Assembly (NCBI GenBank): GCA_031418215.1
Contig: JANOXC010000018.1
Location: 1-30,143 of the forward strand
DNA: 30,143 nucleotides
Direction of reading: 5' to 3'
Source: JANOXC01 sp031418215
GTDB lineage: Bacteria; Bacteroidota; Bacteroidia; AKYH767-A; OLB10
Shown: positions 1 to 8,462 of the stretch, in pieces
Position numbering within the stretch: the first letter of the stretch is position 1
How the letters are laid out: every line of letters begins with the position of its first letter
Notes under the pieces: generated by a model
The model's input: the letters and a program-made list of their open reading frames with translations, nothing else
What the model was told of the DNA's origin: nothing
Database searches by the model: none
Made by a program: the position numbers and the translations under genes

Positions 1-66
1 GAGGGATTCAAACCCCCAACCTTCTGATCCGTAGTCAGATGCACTATTCAGTTATGCTAAGGGACC
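1..66 (-). tRNA. tRNA-Arg (anticodon ACG), 3' end cut by window edge
   Basis: Read on the minus strand from 66, the sequence folds as a tRNA: acceptor half GGTCCCT, T8-A9, a D stem GCAT/GTGC, an anticodon stem TCTGA/TCAGA around the loop CTACGGA (anticodon ACG, decoding CGU and, if A34 is deaminated, CGC/CGA), and a T arm GGGGG-TTTGAAT-CCCTC. The last 7 acceptor bases and discriminator lie beyond base 1. A candidate promoter box lies 91 bp upstream at 157-164. Confidence 0.9.
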
Positions 67-156
67 ATTTCTTAGACTTAAGACATAAGTATCAAGCTAT
101 TAGACAATTAAGTCCTGCTATTGATCCTTTGTTCTTTTTATTCTTCTAAGGGGCTG

Positions 157-164
157 CAAATGTA
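157..164 (-). promoter_or_regulatory. Candidate -7 box (TACATTTG) for the tRNA-Arg
   Basis: On the minus strand this reads TACATTTG, a perfect match to the Bacteroidota -7 consensus TAnnTTTG, followed by CAGCC. The same 13-base string TACATTTGCAGCC occurs at the DUF5606 promoter (8301-8308), which supports both. No clear -33 TTG is seen here. Confidence 0.5.
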
Positions 165-188
165 GCATTTTTTTGAAAAATAGACTTA

Positions 189-268
189 AGAGCCAAGAAT
201 CGAGATATAAGATTAAAATAAATGAGCGCCAAGACATTAGACTAAATTCAGTCTTGATTCTCGGCTCT
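189..268. repeat. Imperfect inverted repeat in the tRNA-floA gap
   Basis: AGAGCCAAGAAT (189-200) and ATTCTCGGCTCT (257-268) are complementary at 11 of 12 positions, spaced by 56 bases; GAATCGAGA-like words recur nearby. It lies just downstream of floA and may end its transcript, though it has no classic tight hairpin plus T-run. The rest of 67-287 holds the tRNA promoter box and low-complexity AT-rich sequence. Confidence 0.4.
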
Positions 269-287
269 CGATTCTTGCTACTAATAT

Positions 288-1262
288 CTATTTCTTATCC
301 TTATCCCCCGGCTTTGCAATACTGTCGCGCATTCCTGTATCGGACTGAATATTCTGCATTTTATAATAATCCATAATACCCAGATTACCGCTTTTAAAGG
401 CTTCTGCTATTGCTAAAGGAATTAATGCCTCCGCTTCAATAACCTTGGCGCGCGCTTCTTGTGCTTTGGCTTTCATCTCTTGTTCGTAAGCTACTGCCAT
501 CGCTCTTCTTTCTTCTGCTTTTGCCTGTGCTACTTTCAAGTCAGCAGAGGCTTGTTCTGTCTGCAACTTTGCACCAATATTTTCACCAACATCAATATCA
601 GCAATATCGATGGAAAGAATTTCAAAAGCGGTTCCTGCATCCAATCCTTTTGCCAAAACTGTTTTAGAAATCTGATCAGGATTTTCCAATACTGTTTTAT
701 GATCGTGTGCAGAACCAATCGTTGTTACAATTCCTTCTCCAACACGTGCAAGGATGGTTTCTTCACCCGCACCCCCAACAAGTTGATTTATGTTTGTTCT
801 TACGGTAACACGTGCACGAACGATTAACTGAATTCCATTTTTACCAACTGCAGAAACAGGCGGCGTGTCAATCACTCTTGGATTTACTGATAACTGCACT
901 GCATCTGCAACATTTCTTCCTGCTAAATCAATTGCAGTAGCCATTTTAAATGTTAACGGGATGTTTGCTTTATCAGCAGAGATCATTGCTTTTACAACGT
1001 TGTTGACATTACCGCCAGCCAGGTAATGTGTTTCAATTTCATTAGTGGTGACATTGAGGCCGGCTTTCGTTGATGTGATCATTGCATTCACGATGACTGA
1101 TGGCGGTACTTTTCTCAAACGCATCAATATTAAATTCAAAATGCTGATGCGCACATTGGAGAATACGGCTGTAATCCAAAGATTAACCGGAACAAAATAC
1201 AAAAACATAAAAAGGATGATGATGGATCCAACGATAATGAGAAGTGTGAATGGGAGTTGCAT
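288..1262 (-). CDS. floA: Flotillin-like protein FloA
   Basis: A 324-residue protein matching the FloA (formerly UPF0365/YqfA) family, which is about 330 residues long. An N-terminal hydrophobic segment (about residues 6-29) anchors it to the inner membrane. The SPFH-like core follows (the stretch around VKAMISADKANIPL and VNPRVIDTPPV is characteristic), then a long Ala/Glu/Lys-rich helix (about 230-285) that drives oligomerisation. FloA proteins organise functional membrane microdomains. The C-terminus is a short charged tail. An NfeD-like gene lies upstream on the same strand; FloA/NfeD pairing is a well-known conserved neighbourhood, so they probably work together, although a 178-bp repeat-rich gap separates them. 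The ATG at 1262 is the natural start, directly before the membrane segment. Confidence 0.95.
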   Translation of the reverse strand: MQLPFTLLIIVGSIIILFMFLYFVPVNLWITAVFSNVRISILNLILMRLRKVPPSVIVNAMITSTKAGLNVTTNEIETHYLAGGNVNNVVKAMISADKANIPLTFKMATAIDLAGRNVADAVQLSVNPRVIDTPPVSAVGKNGIQLIVRARVTVRTNINQLVGGAGEETILARVGEGIVTTIGSAHDHKTVLENPDQISKTVLAKGLDAGTAFEILSIDIADIDVGENIGAKLQTEQASADLKVAQAKAEERRAMAVAYEQEMKAKAQEARAKVIEAEALIPLAIAEAFKSGNLGIMDYYKMQNIQSDTGMRDSIAKPGDKDKK

Positions 1263-1439
1263 ATTTTTTTAATTAAGAATGTAAAATTAAGAATGCAGAA
1301 TTAAATTAAGAATTCAGAATGCAGAATTAAGAATTTTTAGTAGGCTATTATTGTAGATTAAATAAAGTAAGTTTAATAGTAGTAGCAGGATACTTTGCAT
1401 TAGGATTACAATTCTGCATTCTGCATTCTGAATTCTGCA
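1263..1439. repeat. Degenerate AT-rich inverted repeats between nfeD and floA
   Basis: The words AATTAAGAATGCAGAATT and variants repeat along about 1271-1335, and the complementary words (ATTCTGCATTCTGCATT and variants) fill 1409-1440. The two blocks can pair in a long imperfect stem. Nothing coding is visible. Short repeats of this style recur at other gene ends in this window. Confidence 0.75.
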
Positions 1440-1901
1440 TTAAACCGCTTTCACCAAAACCTTGTTTTGCAATACACGAAGAATAACCACTTTGGTGTTT
1501 TCAGGTATCAACTCTCCATTCGACTGTGCCTCCACTTTAATATCTCCAATCATAATGGTACCCATCGGACGTAATGCAGAAACAGCCAATGCTTCATCAC
1601 CTTCTTTGAATATCTCAGTATCAATTAAGTTGACTTTGCTTTCGTGTAAATTATTTTTGAGGCTGAAGCGATTCCATACTTTTGATTTCAGTCCTATATA
1701 TATAGCTATTGCAGTAAGTGCAACTGTTGCTACACTGGTAAAGATACCGGCCGTTGTGCCATAAGCACTAAACGTCCAGGAAATTGCAGCTAACAGAAAT
1801 AATCCCCCAATGATGCCGGCAATTAAACCCGGCAGGATGAGTATTTCCAACACCAGCAGGATGATTCCAAGAATAATAAGGATGGCTATGTATAAAATCA
1901 T
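1440..1901 (-). CDS. NfeD-like membrane protein, short form
   Basis: 153 residues. Two or three hydrophobic segments (about 2-24, 26-46 and 54-72) are followed by a cytosolic or periplasmic small beta-barrel (about 85-153) of the NfeD C-terminal OB-fold type, seen in the GDEALAVSALRPMGTIMIGD and NGELIPENTKVVILRV stretches. There is no N-terminal serine protease (ClpP-like) domain, so this is the short NfeD class that accompanies flotillin-type proteins. Its partner is very likely the downstream floA. A perfect TAnnTTTG box ends only 5 bases before the ATG at 1901, so the mRNA may have almost no leader. Confidence 0.85.
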   Translation of the reverse strand: MILYIAILIILGIILLVLEILILPGLIAGIIGGLFLLAAISWTFSAYGTTAGIFTSVATVALTAIAIYIGLKSKVWNRFSLKNNLHESKVNLIDTEIFKEGDEALAVSALRPMGTIMIGDIKVEAQSNGELIPENTKVVILRVLQNKVLVKAV

Positions 1902-1906
1902 TGGTA

Positions 1907-1914
1907 CAAAGCTA
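1907..1914 (-). promoter_or_regulatory. Candidate -7 box (TAGCTTTG) for the nfeD-like gene
   Basis: Minus-strand TAGCTTTG matches TAnnTTTG perfectly and ends 5 bases before the start codon, implying a leaderless or nearly leaderless transcript. Confidence 0.5.
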
Positions 1915-1929
1915 CTTGAAAAAAGTTAA

Positions 1930-2025
<96 letters not shown>

Positions 2026-2165
2026 AAAAAATAAATATTAAATGTAATAAGTTAAAAGTTAATTCAAATTTATAAAATAAGAAATTAGCTTTATCAAATT
2101 TATTGCAAAAAGTTTTTGCATTATTTTCTCCGAACATTTACCATCTGACTCCTAACTAAAAAAAA

Positions 2166-2969
2166 TCAATGGGGCTTATAGTATTTCATTGCTTCACCCA
2201 TAAAAGCATTCAGGTTCTTTATGCGGGTTGCATCACTTGGATGCGTACTTAATAATTCCGGTGGTTTACTGCCGCCCTGCGCTGCCATTCGTTGCCAGAA
2301 CTTTGGTGCCTCACGTGGGTCGTAGCCGGCCATTGCCGCAAAGATCAAGCCCATCTTATCAGCTTCTGTCTCCTGCAAACGTGAATAGGGAAGCATTACA
2401 CCAACCTGTGAACCTACTCCATAGGCAGTATTATATATCATTTTTGTTTGTTCGGGTTTATTAGCAATTGCAACATTTAATGCAACACCACCCATTTGTT
2501 GCAACAGCATCTGGCTCATCCTTTCATTACCATGACGGGCAATGGCATGTGCAATTTCATGTCCCATTACTACAGCTAATGAAGTTTCATTCTGTGTTAC
2601 TCCCAGTAACCCTGAGTATACTACAACCTTTCCACCGGGCATGCACCATGCATTGATTTCTTTGTTATTAACGAGGTTAAATTCCCACTTATACCCTTTA
2701 ACACGATCACCCAATTTATTTTGATTGAGATAGGTTGTAACGGAATTCTGAATCTTTGAACCCACCCCTTTTACCATTTGTGTATTGGGGTCGGTTGAAG
2801 GAGCAGCTGGGTTCTGAGACAGAAATTCGGTATATGAAGTGAGTCCCATGGCAACCATTTCACTTTCCGGCAAAAGGTTCATTTGCTTCCTATTACTGAT
2901 AGGAACTTTACTGCAGGAAATAATCAGAAGGACGAAGGATACTGTCGGAAAAATTTTGTTTTTTATCAT
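2166..2969 (-). CDS. M48-family metallopeptidase, outer-envelope lipoprotein
   Basis: 267 residues. The N-terminus is a lipoprotein signal (hydrophobic run ending LLIISC), so the mature protein is probably lipid-anchored in the periplasm. The zinc site is HEIAH at 137-141, with the third ligand expected at E202 in the ETEADKMG motif. Length and layout fit the BepA/LoiP-type M48 proteases, which clear misfolded envelope proteins. The family Pro-Asp-Asp surroundings (STHPSDATRI near the C-terminus) are also typical. Its ATG overlaps the clpS stop by one base (TAATG), so it is translationally coupled to clpS. The substrate is unknown. Confidence 0.93.
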   Translation of the reverse strand: MIKNKIFPTVSFVLLIISCSKVPISNRKQMNLLPESEMVAMGLTSYTEFLSQNPAAPSTDPNTQMVKGVGSKIQNSVTTYLNQNKLGDRVKGYKWEFNLVNNKEINAWCMPGGKVVVYSGLLGVTQNETSLAVVMGHEIAHAIARHGNERMSQMLLQQMGGVALNVAIANKPEQTKMIYNTAYGVGSQVGVMLPYSRLQETEADKMGLIFAAMAGYDPREAPKFWQRMAAQGGSKPPELLSTHPSDATRIKNLNAFMGEAMKYYKPH

Positions 2970-3250
2970 TATTCAATCGTTGCGGATAATCCCCTTTCTA
3001 ACAAAGCCTCTTTCAAAGGTTTTAAATCATGGAAAGCACCATCTTTAACGGAACATTTTCCATTATGGTGTACAATCATTGAACATTGTTCAGCCTGTAA
3101 CAGGTCATGTTTACAAATCTTTATTAATGACTCTATTACCCAGTCAAAAGTATTTACATCATCATTGTACAATACGATGTGATTTTCATTCAGCTCCTTT
3201 TCAAGGAGTAAAAGTTCCTCATCTTCCTTTGGATTGAATTTAACAGGCAT
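2969..3250 (-). CDS. clpS: ATP-dependent Clp protease adaptor ClpS
   Basis: 93 residues. It has the ClpS core: YNDDVNTFDWVIESL, where the NDD and following residues form the N-degron pocket, and a conserved His region (VHHNGKCSV). ClpS binds the N-domain of ClpA/ClpC and hands over proteins carrying destabilising N-terminal residues. The N-terminal extension is acidic and flexible (PKEDEELLLLEKE). It is the first gene of a two-gene unit with the M48 protease, sharing one base with it. A perfect -7 box lies at 3271-3278, 20 bases before the ATG. Confidence 0.95.
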   Translation of the reverse strand: MPVKFNPKEDEELLLLEKELNENHIVLYNDDVNTFDWVIESLIKICKHDLLQAEQCSMIVHHNGKCSVKDGAFHDLKPLKEALLERGLSATIE

Positions 3251-3270
3251 GACGCTTTGGTTTTGGATTA

Positions 3271-3278
3271 CAAAGGTA
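3271..3278 (-). promoter_or_regulatory. Candidate -7 box (TACCTTTG) for clpS
   Basis: Minus-strand TACCTTTG fits TAnnTTTG exactly, 20 bases before the clpS ATG. A TTTG about 22 bases further upstream could act as the -33 element, a rather long spacing. Confidence 0.5.
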
Positions 3279-3315
3279 AGGCATTTTATTTCAAGCTTTA
3301 CAAATGATTTTTAAT

Positions 3316-3346
3316 GAAAAAGCCCCGAAACCAATGGTCCGGGGCC
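3316..3346 (-). terminator. Rho-independent terminator of the TPR-PD40-SPOR gene
   Basis: On the minus strand the arm GCCCCGGACC pairs with GGTTTCGGGGC (3322-3345) around a 3-base loop and is followed by TTTTT (3317-3321). It lies just past the stop codon at 3369. Confidence 0.9.
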
Positions 3347-3368
3347 TTCATAGAGTTGTATTGTAATG

Positions 3369-5180
3369 TTATTTTGAATTTTTAGTATTTGATTCCGGCA
3401 TTTTCACGGGCTGATCGTCTTTGAAAGCTACGATAAACGCATCTTTAAAGCCAGCCATTCGCAAAACAGCCTTTAGGTTTTTCACCTTCTCAAAGCTGTC
3501 TTCATGTCCGATATAAAAACGATTCCATTTCTTATCATAGTTATCTGTAAGCATTGGGTCCTTGGTTTTCTTTGACAGTTTACGTCTTGATTCTTCAACC
3601 GTTTGGCGTTTGAAAGCACCAACCTGCACCCTGTACTCCACTCCAGCCATCGCAGCTGTTGCAGCGGTGGCTGCATCATCGGCTGCCGTCATTGCTGTGG
3701 CATCAGCAGCAGCGACCTCAGCAGAAATCGACGTAGCAACAGCGAGATTGGCGACATCAGTTGCTGTTAAACCTGTACCTCCATTTTCATCTTCTGAAGC
3801 AGTAATATTTTCTTCCAGTTTCAGCGCATCAATCTCTCGTAAAGTATTAATGGCGAGATCTTCGATACCTTGCTGGTCTTTGCTTAAATATATTTTCTGA
3901 ATGAAATAAGTATCACCAAATTCAGAGAATGTGGCAATCTGGCTGTGCTCCTGAAATCCCTTGGCCAAAACTTTAAAACTATAGGCACCGGCACCTGGTA
4001 ATAAAACATTATAAGAACCGGTAACAGGATCCGTATTTAACGATGCAACTACTGAATCATTATCTACTCTTGTGATAGTGATCATTGCTTCCTTGATATC
4101 AGGATTGTTGATACAACTTAACCTTCCTTTTAATTCAATAGGAATTTGTTGGCCGCTGATATAATCTACTTTACAAACCATTAACTGACCCCAGTTACAA
4201 TCACGCGTAGAAGTAAAGTACGCAATCTTATCGGGTCCGCTTGGTACAAAATTATAATCGTCAAATGGTGAGTTGTATGGTGAGCCCATATTTTCAGCCA
4301 TCGTCCATTTGTTTTCTGCACGGATGTAAACGCTTTTATAGATATCGAATCCACCTGTTGTGTTATGACCCATTGAACTGAAATAAAGTACATGTCCATC
4401 AGGTGAACACGTAGGGAACAATTCGTCTTTATCAGAATTAACAGCCATATCAAGACGTTCAGGTGTGCCCCAATTGCCCTCTGTAGATTTTACTGCTTTA
4501 TATATATCACGACTTCCTGATTCCGGGCTGAATGCTGAATAGAACATAATATTACCATCGGCACTTAAAAAGATTGTTGGATTCTCATCTTCGCTTCTTT
4601 TTGTTTTATATTCATCAGGCATACTTAATATTTTTCCGAAGTTCCCTTCAAAAGCATATTTAGAGAAGAAATCTTCTTGTGTTGCCGGTATATATTCTTT
4701 TACCATTGCATTCCTCGCAGAATCCAGCGAGTGCTTTGCACTATATATACTGGAAGCAACATCTCCGGTTTTAAATTTATTTTTTTGCTTTTCCTTGGCT
4801 AGTTTATTGAATTCTGCAATAGATCTGATGCCTTCATCAAACATGTAACTTAAATGATAAGCCCTTGCCAGATAATAGTAAACATCTTCTGGTGATTTTG
4901 GATTTTTCAAAGAAGTCTCCAGGTGCTCAACAGCTTTTGCCTTGTCTTTATCTGCAATGAGCAGGCAGGCACCATAGTAATAGTTAAATTTAAAATTTTC
5001 GGGATGGTTACTAACCAATTGTGCGAATAACGGTAAGGCCTTCACATATTGCTTATTAACGAATAACCGCACCGCCTCTTTCCTTCGCTGCAAATCCCCG
5101 GCCTGGGTTTTCTCACTTGTTGAGACCAGCAGAATGAAACTGCTCAACACCAAAACCATAATAAGGTTCAAATTTTTCAT
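3369..5180 (-). CDS. Exported TPR / PD40 beta-propeller / SPOR-domain protein
   Basis: 603 residues. Order: signal peptide (about 1-28), TPR-like helices (about 30-150), PD40/WD40-like propeller blades (about 200-335; motifs such as PTIFLSADGNIMFYSA and LFPTCSPDGHVLYFSS), a carboxypeptidase-regulatory-like beta domain (about 345-430), an Ala/Thr-rich linker (about 470-510) and a C-terminal SPOR domain (about 514-587, starting YRVQVGAF). SPOR domains bind denuded peptidoglycan glycan strands. The layout recalls the PorE-type proteins of the type IX secretion apparatus, which instead end in an OmpA domain; a role linking an envelope complex to the cell wall is inferred, not shown. It stands alone, with its own terminator and a dyad in the leader at 5185-5223. 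Confidence 0.85.
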   Translation of the reverse strand: MKNLNLIMVLVLSSFILLVSTSEKTQAGDLQRRKEAVRLFVNKQYVKALPLFAQLVSNHPENFKFNYYYGACLLIADKDKAKAVEHLETSLKNPKSPEDVYYYLARAYHLSYMFDEGIRSIAEFNKLAKEKQKNKFKTGDVASSIYSAKHSLDSARNAMVKEYIPATQEDFFSKYAFEGNFGKILSMPDEYKTKRSEDENPTIFLSADGNIMFYSAFSPESGSRDIYKAVKSTEGNWGTPERLDMAVNSDKDELFPTCSPDGHVLYFSSMGHNTTGGFDIYKSVYIRAENKWTMAENMGSPYNSPFDDYNFVPSGPDKIAYFTSTRDCNWGQLMVCKVDYISGQQIPIELKGRLSCINNPDIKEAMITITRVDNDSVVASLNTDPVTGSYNVLLPGAGAYSFKVLAKGFQEHSQIATFSEFGDTYFIQKIYLSKDQQGIEDLAINTLREIDALKLEENITASEDENGGTGLTATDVANLAVATSISAEVAAADATAMTAADDAATAATAAMAGVEYRVQVGAFKRQTVEESRRKLSKKTKDPMLTDNYDKKWNRFYIGHEDSFEKVKNLKAVLRMAGFKDAFIVAFKDDQPVKMPESNTKNSK

Positions 5181-5184
5181 AGGA

Positions 5185-5223
5185 TGATCAATTATGTGCA
5201 GATTTTACGCACACACATGATCA
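5185..5223 (-). promoter_or_regulatory. Nested dyad in the leader of the SPOR-domain gene
   Basis: TGATCA (5185-5190) and TGATCA (5218-5223) flank TGTGC (5195-5199) and GCACA (5209-5213), giving a nested inverted repeat centred near 5204. It starts 5 bases before the ATG at 5180, so it could be an operator or an mRNA hairpin covering the ribosome site. The regulator is unknown. Confidence 0.5.
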
Positions 5224-5294
5224 AGGGTTACAAAAACTTTGAAACATGAATTAAAAAAGACCCATAATCGGCTTTTTCTTACATTTTTGGGAAA

Positions 5295-5924
5295 CTATCT
5301 ACGCAAAAATCCCACCTTTCCTTCCTCACCTCTTAAAAGCCTTTCAATATTTTTCTGATGAGTGATTAAAACTAAAATGGTAACAAAAATGGAAAATACA
5401 TTAAGGCTTCGAACCGTTTCATGAAAGCCAAACATAATAATAATGGGAAATGCCATTGCTGAAAATATCGAACTTAAAGAAACGTAATTGGTAATAATAA
5501 GCGTTGCAAAAAAAATACCTGCACAAATCAATGCCGCCGGTGGGTGTACGCCAATTACAATACCCAATAAGGTAGCAATTCCTTTTCCGCCCCTGAAACC
5601 GGCAAATACCGGAAATATATGTCCCATTAATGCCGCTACGCCCAATGTCAATTTAAAATTAACAAACTGCTGAGTACCAGGTAAATATATACCAATAAGG
5701 GTAGCTAACTGAACGGCCAAATACCCTTTGAGTATATCAATCAATGCCACGGGAATACCGGCTTTTTTGCCCAACACCCGAAAAGTATTGGTTGCACCGG
5801 CATTTCCACTTCCATATTCCCTTACGTCAATTCCAAAAAAGATCCTGCCAATCCAGACTGCTGATGGAATGGAGCCCAGTATATAGGCAGCCAGCAATGC
5901 AAGGACATTGGTAAGGTTTATCAT
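5295..5924 (-). CDS. plsY: Glycerol-3-phosphate acyltransferase PlsY
   Basis: 209 residues, the usual PlsY size. It has several hydrophobic segments and the three family motifs: GSIPSAVWIGR (about 17-27), YGSGNAGATNTFR (about 37-49, with the catalytic Ser/Asn/Arg set) and GHIFPVFAGFRGGKG (about 101-115). PlsY moves an acyl group from acyl-phosphate to glycerol-3-phosphate, the first step of phospholipid synthesis at the inner membrane. The plsC gene for the second step lies 2.5 kb upstream on the same strand. A -7 box ends 6 bases before the ATG. Confidence 0.96.
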   Translation of the reverse strand: MINLTNVLALLAAYILGSIPSAVWIGRIFFGIDVREYGSGNAGATNTFRVLGKKAGIPVALIDILKGYLAVQLATLIGIYLPGTQQFVNFKLTLGVAALMGHIFPVFAGFRGGKGIATLLGIVIGVHPPAALICAGIFFATLIITNYVSLSSIFSAMAFPIIIMFGFHETVRSLNVFSIFVTILVLITHQKNIERLLRGEEGKVGFLRR

Positions 5925-5930
5925 TCACGT

Positions 5931-5938
5931 CAAAAATA
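5931..5938 (-). promoter_or_regulatory. Candidate -7 box (TATTTTTG) for plsY
   Basis: Minus-strand TATTTTTG is a perfect TAnnTTTG, 6 bases before the start codon. It lies in the 61-bp gap after the peptidase gene and suggests a near-leaderless mRNA. Confidence 0.45.
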
Positions 5939-5985
5939 GCAGAAAGCAATTAAACTGCTGAATACCTTAATAAAACGTTGGATTG

Positions 5986-7728
5986 TCAGTTAACAGGCAA
6001 GGCAGAAATAGATTTCAACCGGCTGTTGATAAAGGCCGACAACTCTTTGATATAAGCCCGGGTGAAATCAAATCGAATTCCCGCAGCCTTATATATTTCA
6101 CTAATGGTTTCTGTATAACCAAGCGATAAAGCATTTAAATAATTGGTAAGCGCCTCTTGTTCATTATTTTTGAAGTTACGCCAAACTGCAATTGCTCCAA
6201 GCTGCGCCATACCATATTCAATATAGTAGAAAGGAACCTCATATATATGCAATTGGCGCTGCCAAAGATTATCACGCACATCTTCCAACCCGCTCCAGTC
6301 AACTTCATTCCCGGAAAACTTCATATATATATTCCGCCAGGCTGTTCTCCGTTCATCAGCAGTATGTTCATGATTGGTATAAATCCAATGTTGAAAGGCG
6401 TCAATTGCTGCAATCCAGGGTAAAGCTTCCAAAACTTTTTCGAGATGCTGCTTTTTGGCCCGTTGTAATTCACTTTCATCTTTAAAAAATTCATCCCAAT
6501 GTTCCATAGATAATAGTTCCATGCTCATAGAGGCCAGTTCAGCAACTTCGGAAGGAAAACTTTTGTAATCAACAAGCTCGAGATCCTTGGTTACTATTGA
6601 ATGAACAGCATGTCCGCCCTCATGCACCATTGTAACCAGATCGCGCAATGTATTGGTGGAATTCATAAATATGAAAGGCAAGCCGCTCTCATACAACGGA
6701 TAGTTGTAACCACCGGGTGCCTTCCCTTTGCGTGACTCCAGGTCAAATCGTTTTGACTGATCTAACGCTTTAATACACTCAGCAAGAAAAGGGTTGAGCT
6801 TTCCAAAACATACGATTGTTTTCTCCACCAACTCTGCTGCGTTGTTATATGGCTGCAAAGGTTTTTTACCATCAGGTTCTGCCTCACCATCCCAAGGTCG
6901 CAATTGATCAATGTTTAATTCAAGCCGATGTGCTTTATCAAATTCAATACATAACGGAACAACTTCTTCTGCAACCGATTCATGAAATGCAAAACAATCT
7001 TCAGGCGTGTAATCAAATCTTCCTAAAGCGGCGAACATATAATCACGGTAGTTGACGAAGCCTGCATTCAACGCAATTTGATGACGCAGTTTAATCAGCT
7101 GATCAAATAAAATATCTAATTTCTTTTGATCTGCCAGGCGACGATTTGCTATTTTACGGTAAACCAATTCCCGTTTATCACGATCAGGTTCCCGCAGAAA
7201 ATTAGCAGCCTGTTGCAACGTTAATTCTTTGCCATCCACATCAACAGTCATTGCACCGGTGATCACAGAATAGTCCTGCTCCATTTGCTGAAGCTCAGCA
7301 ATCAAAGAAATATTTTCTTCCCTGTAAATCTCTATCCGCTTGCGCACCTGACGTAAATAAATGTCGAGTCCGGGGTATTTTAATTCAGTAATAAAAGGAG
7401 AATTAACCAGCTTGCTGTCCAATACATTGCTGATGGGAGCAATCAACGGCTGAATTTCCATTACAAAAAAGTTGAAAGCATTCTTATAGGTCTCGCTGGC
7501 AGTATCACAACTCATCCTTATATAACGCCAGCCTAGATCTTCCTGCAAAACAGATTCCAATTCACTCCTGTCCTTCATCCAACTCCATAATTCCTCTTTG
7601 GAGTTTACAGGTCGTTGTTCCAATTCAGAAAAGTATTTAGCTACATCACTCCATTGTTTAATTTCCAGTGATTCAGGTAAATATTTTCTTGGTGTTACGG
7701 TATATATATTATCGGTTCTTACAGACAT
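5986..7728 (-). CDS. M3-family oligoendopeptidase (PepF type)
   Basis: 580 residues, close to the usual 560-600 for M3B peptidases. The zinc motif is HEGGH at 369-373, and the third ligand is expected in the FPSEVAELASMSMEL stretch (E394/E397). A DNA-confirmed Tyr-rich region near the C-terminus (about 500-515, EVPFYYIEYGMAQLG) supplies the substrate-stabilising tyrosines of the family. No signal peptide, so it acts in the cytosol on short peptides. It starts 18 bases after the DUF5606 gene and shares its promoter. PepF is a reasonable name, but M3B subfamilies are hard to separate by eye. Confidence 0.93.
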   Translation of the reverse strand: MSVRTDNIYTVTPRKYLPESLEIKQWSDVAKYFSELEQRPVNSKEELWSWMKDRSELESVLQEDLGWRYIRMSCDTASETYKNAFNFFVMEIQPLIAPISNVLDSKLVNSPFITELKYPGLDIYLRQVRKRIEIYREENISLIAELQQMEQDYSVITGAMTVDVDGKELTLQQAANFLREPDRDKRELVYRKIANRRLADQKKLDILFDQLIKLRHQIALNAGFVNYRDYMFAALGRFDYTPEDCFAFHESVAEEVVPLCIEFDKAHRLELNIDQLRPWDGEAEPDGKKPLQPYNNAAELVEKTIVCFGKLNPFLAECIKALDQSKRFDLESRKGKAPGGYNYPLYESGLPFIFMNSTNTLRDLVTMVHEGGHAVHSIVTKDLELVDYKSFPSEVAELASMSMELLSMEHWDEFFKDESELQRAKKQHLEKVLEALPWIAAIDAFQHWIYTNHEHTADERRTAWRNIYMKFSGNEVDWSGLEDVRDNLWQRQLHIYEVPFYYIEYGMAQLGAIAVWRNFKNNEQEALTNYLNALSLGYTETISEIYKAAGIRFDFTRAYIKELSAFINSRLKSISALPVN

Positions 7729-7746
7729 CCTTAATCAGTTATAAAA

Positions 7747-8277
7747 TTAAGCTTCTTTCTTAGCAGTTTTCTTTGCTTTTGGTTTTTTCTCACCAATTTC
7801 ATCAGATGTAACAGCAACTTTTTCTGCAACTTTCTTAACTTTTTTAACCGGCTCAGTTACCGCATTCGATTTCACATCAGTAGCTTCTTCTTTAGGGTCT
7901 TCCGCTATTTGGTCCTTTAACAACATGTACCATGAAAACATTTTTTTAATGTCAGAGTCATGCACGCGCTCATCATCAAACTCAGGAACAATTTGCTTAA
8001 GCGTAGTACGCAATTCTTCCGAATTTGATTGCGGGGTAATTGCACTACAGAGCTCCCCTTTTTCCTTCATTCTCAGGAATACATCGTTCAAAGGCAATTC
8101 ATCTTCCATGGTATAAATACGGATATCTTCCAACATAATAATACGTTGTGTTGAAGATACAGGAATCCTTTTTTGATCGATAAACGACTCAACAATAAAA
8201 CCACCGTTTCGAAGCTGGGCAATCATTTTGTACAACCCACTCATCCCCGGGATAGAAATAATTTTAGATAAACTCAT
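7747..8277 (-). CDS. DUF5606-domain protein with Lys/Ala-rich tail
   Basis: 176 residues. The first 120 match the Bacteroidota-specific DUF5606 fold: a small N-terminal beta domain (MSLSKIISIPGMSGLYKMIAQ, then GGFIVESF) followed by a helical part. The tail (about 130-176) is a low-complexity Lys/Ala/Glu/Val segment, probably disordered and possibly nucleic-acid binding. Function is unknown in the literature I recall. It leads an operon with the downstream M3 peptidase (18-bp gap) and has the clearest promoter in the window. Confidence 0.85.
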   Translation of the reverse strand: MSLSKIISIPGMSGLYKMIAQLRNGGFIVESFIDQKRIPVSSTQRIIMLEDIRIYTMEDELPLNDVFLRMKEKGELCSAITPQSNSEELRTTLKQIVPEFDDERVHDSDIKKMFSWYMLLKDQIAEDPKEEATDVKSNAVTEPVKKVKKVAEKVAVTSDEIGEKKPKAKKTAKKEA

Positions 8278-8300
8278 ATTGGTATGGAATAATTAGGCTG

Positions 8301-8330
8301 CAAATGTAGTAAAGTAGCCCTTTCATGCAA
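8301..8330 (-). promoter_or_regulatory. Promoter of the DUF5606-peptidase operon
   Basis: Minus-strand TACATTTG (8301-8308) with a TTG (8328-8330) exactly 19 bases upstream matches the Bacteroidota -33/-7 arrangement well. The box is 23 bases before the ATG and is followed by CAGCC, as at the tRNA promoter. Confidence 0.7.
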
Positions 8331-8462
8331 TTATTATCCTACTAAAAAATTGTTTTTCTAATCCTTTGTGCATTGTGAAAGCAGTTAGACAACAAGTGCT
8401 TGAGATCATCAGGAACTGGTTTTTCCCTTTTAAATTGGATTTAAACGCATAAAATAACCCCT

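Noticed and set aside
459..827. 122-codon plus-strand frame inside floA
   Set aside because: Antisense shadow of a clearly conserved gene; its product is low-complexity and matches no family.
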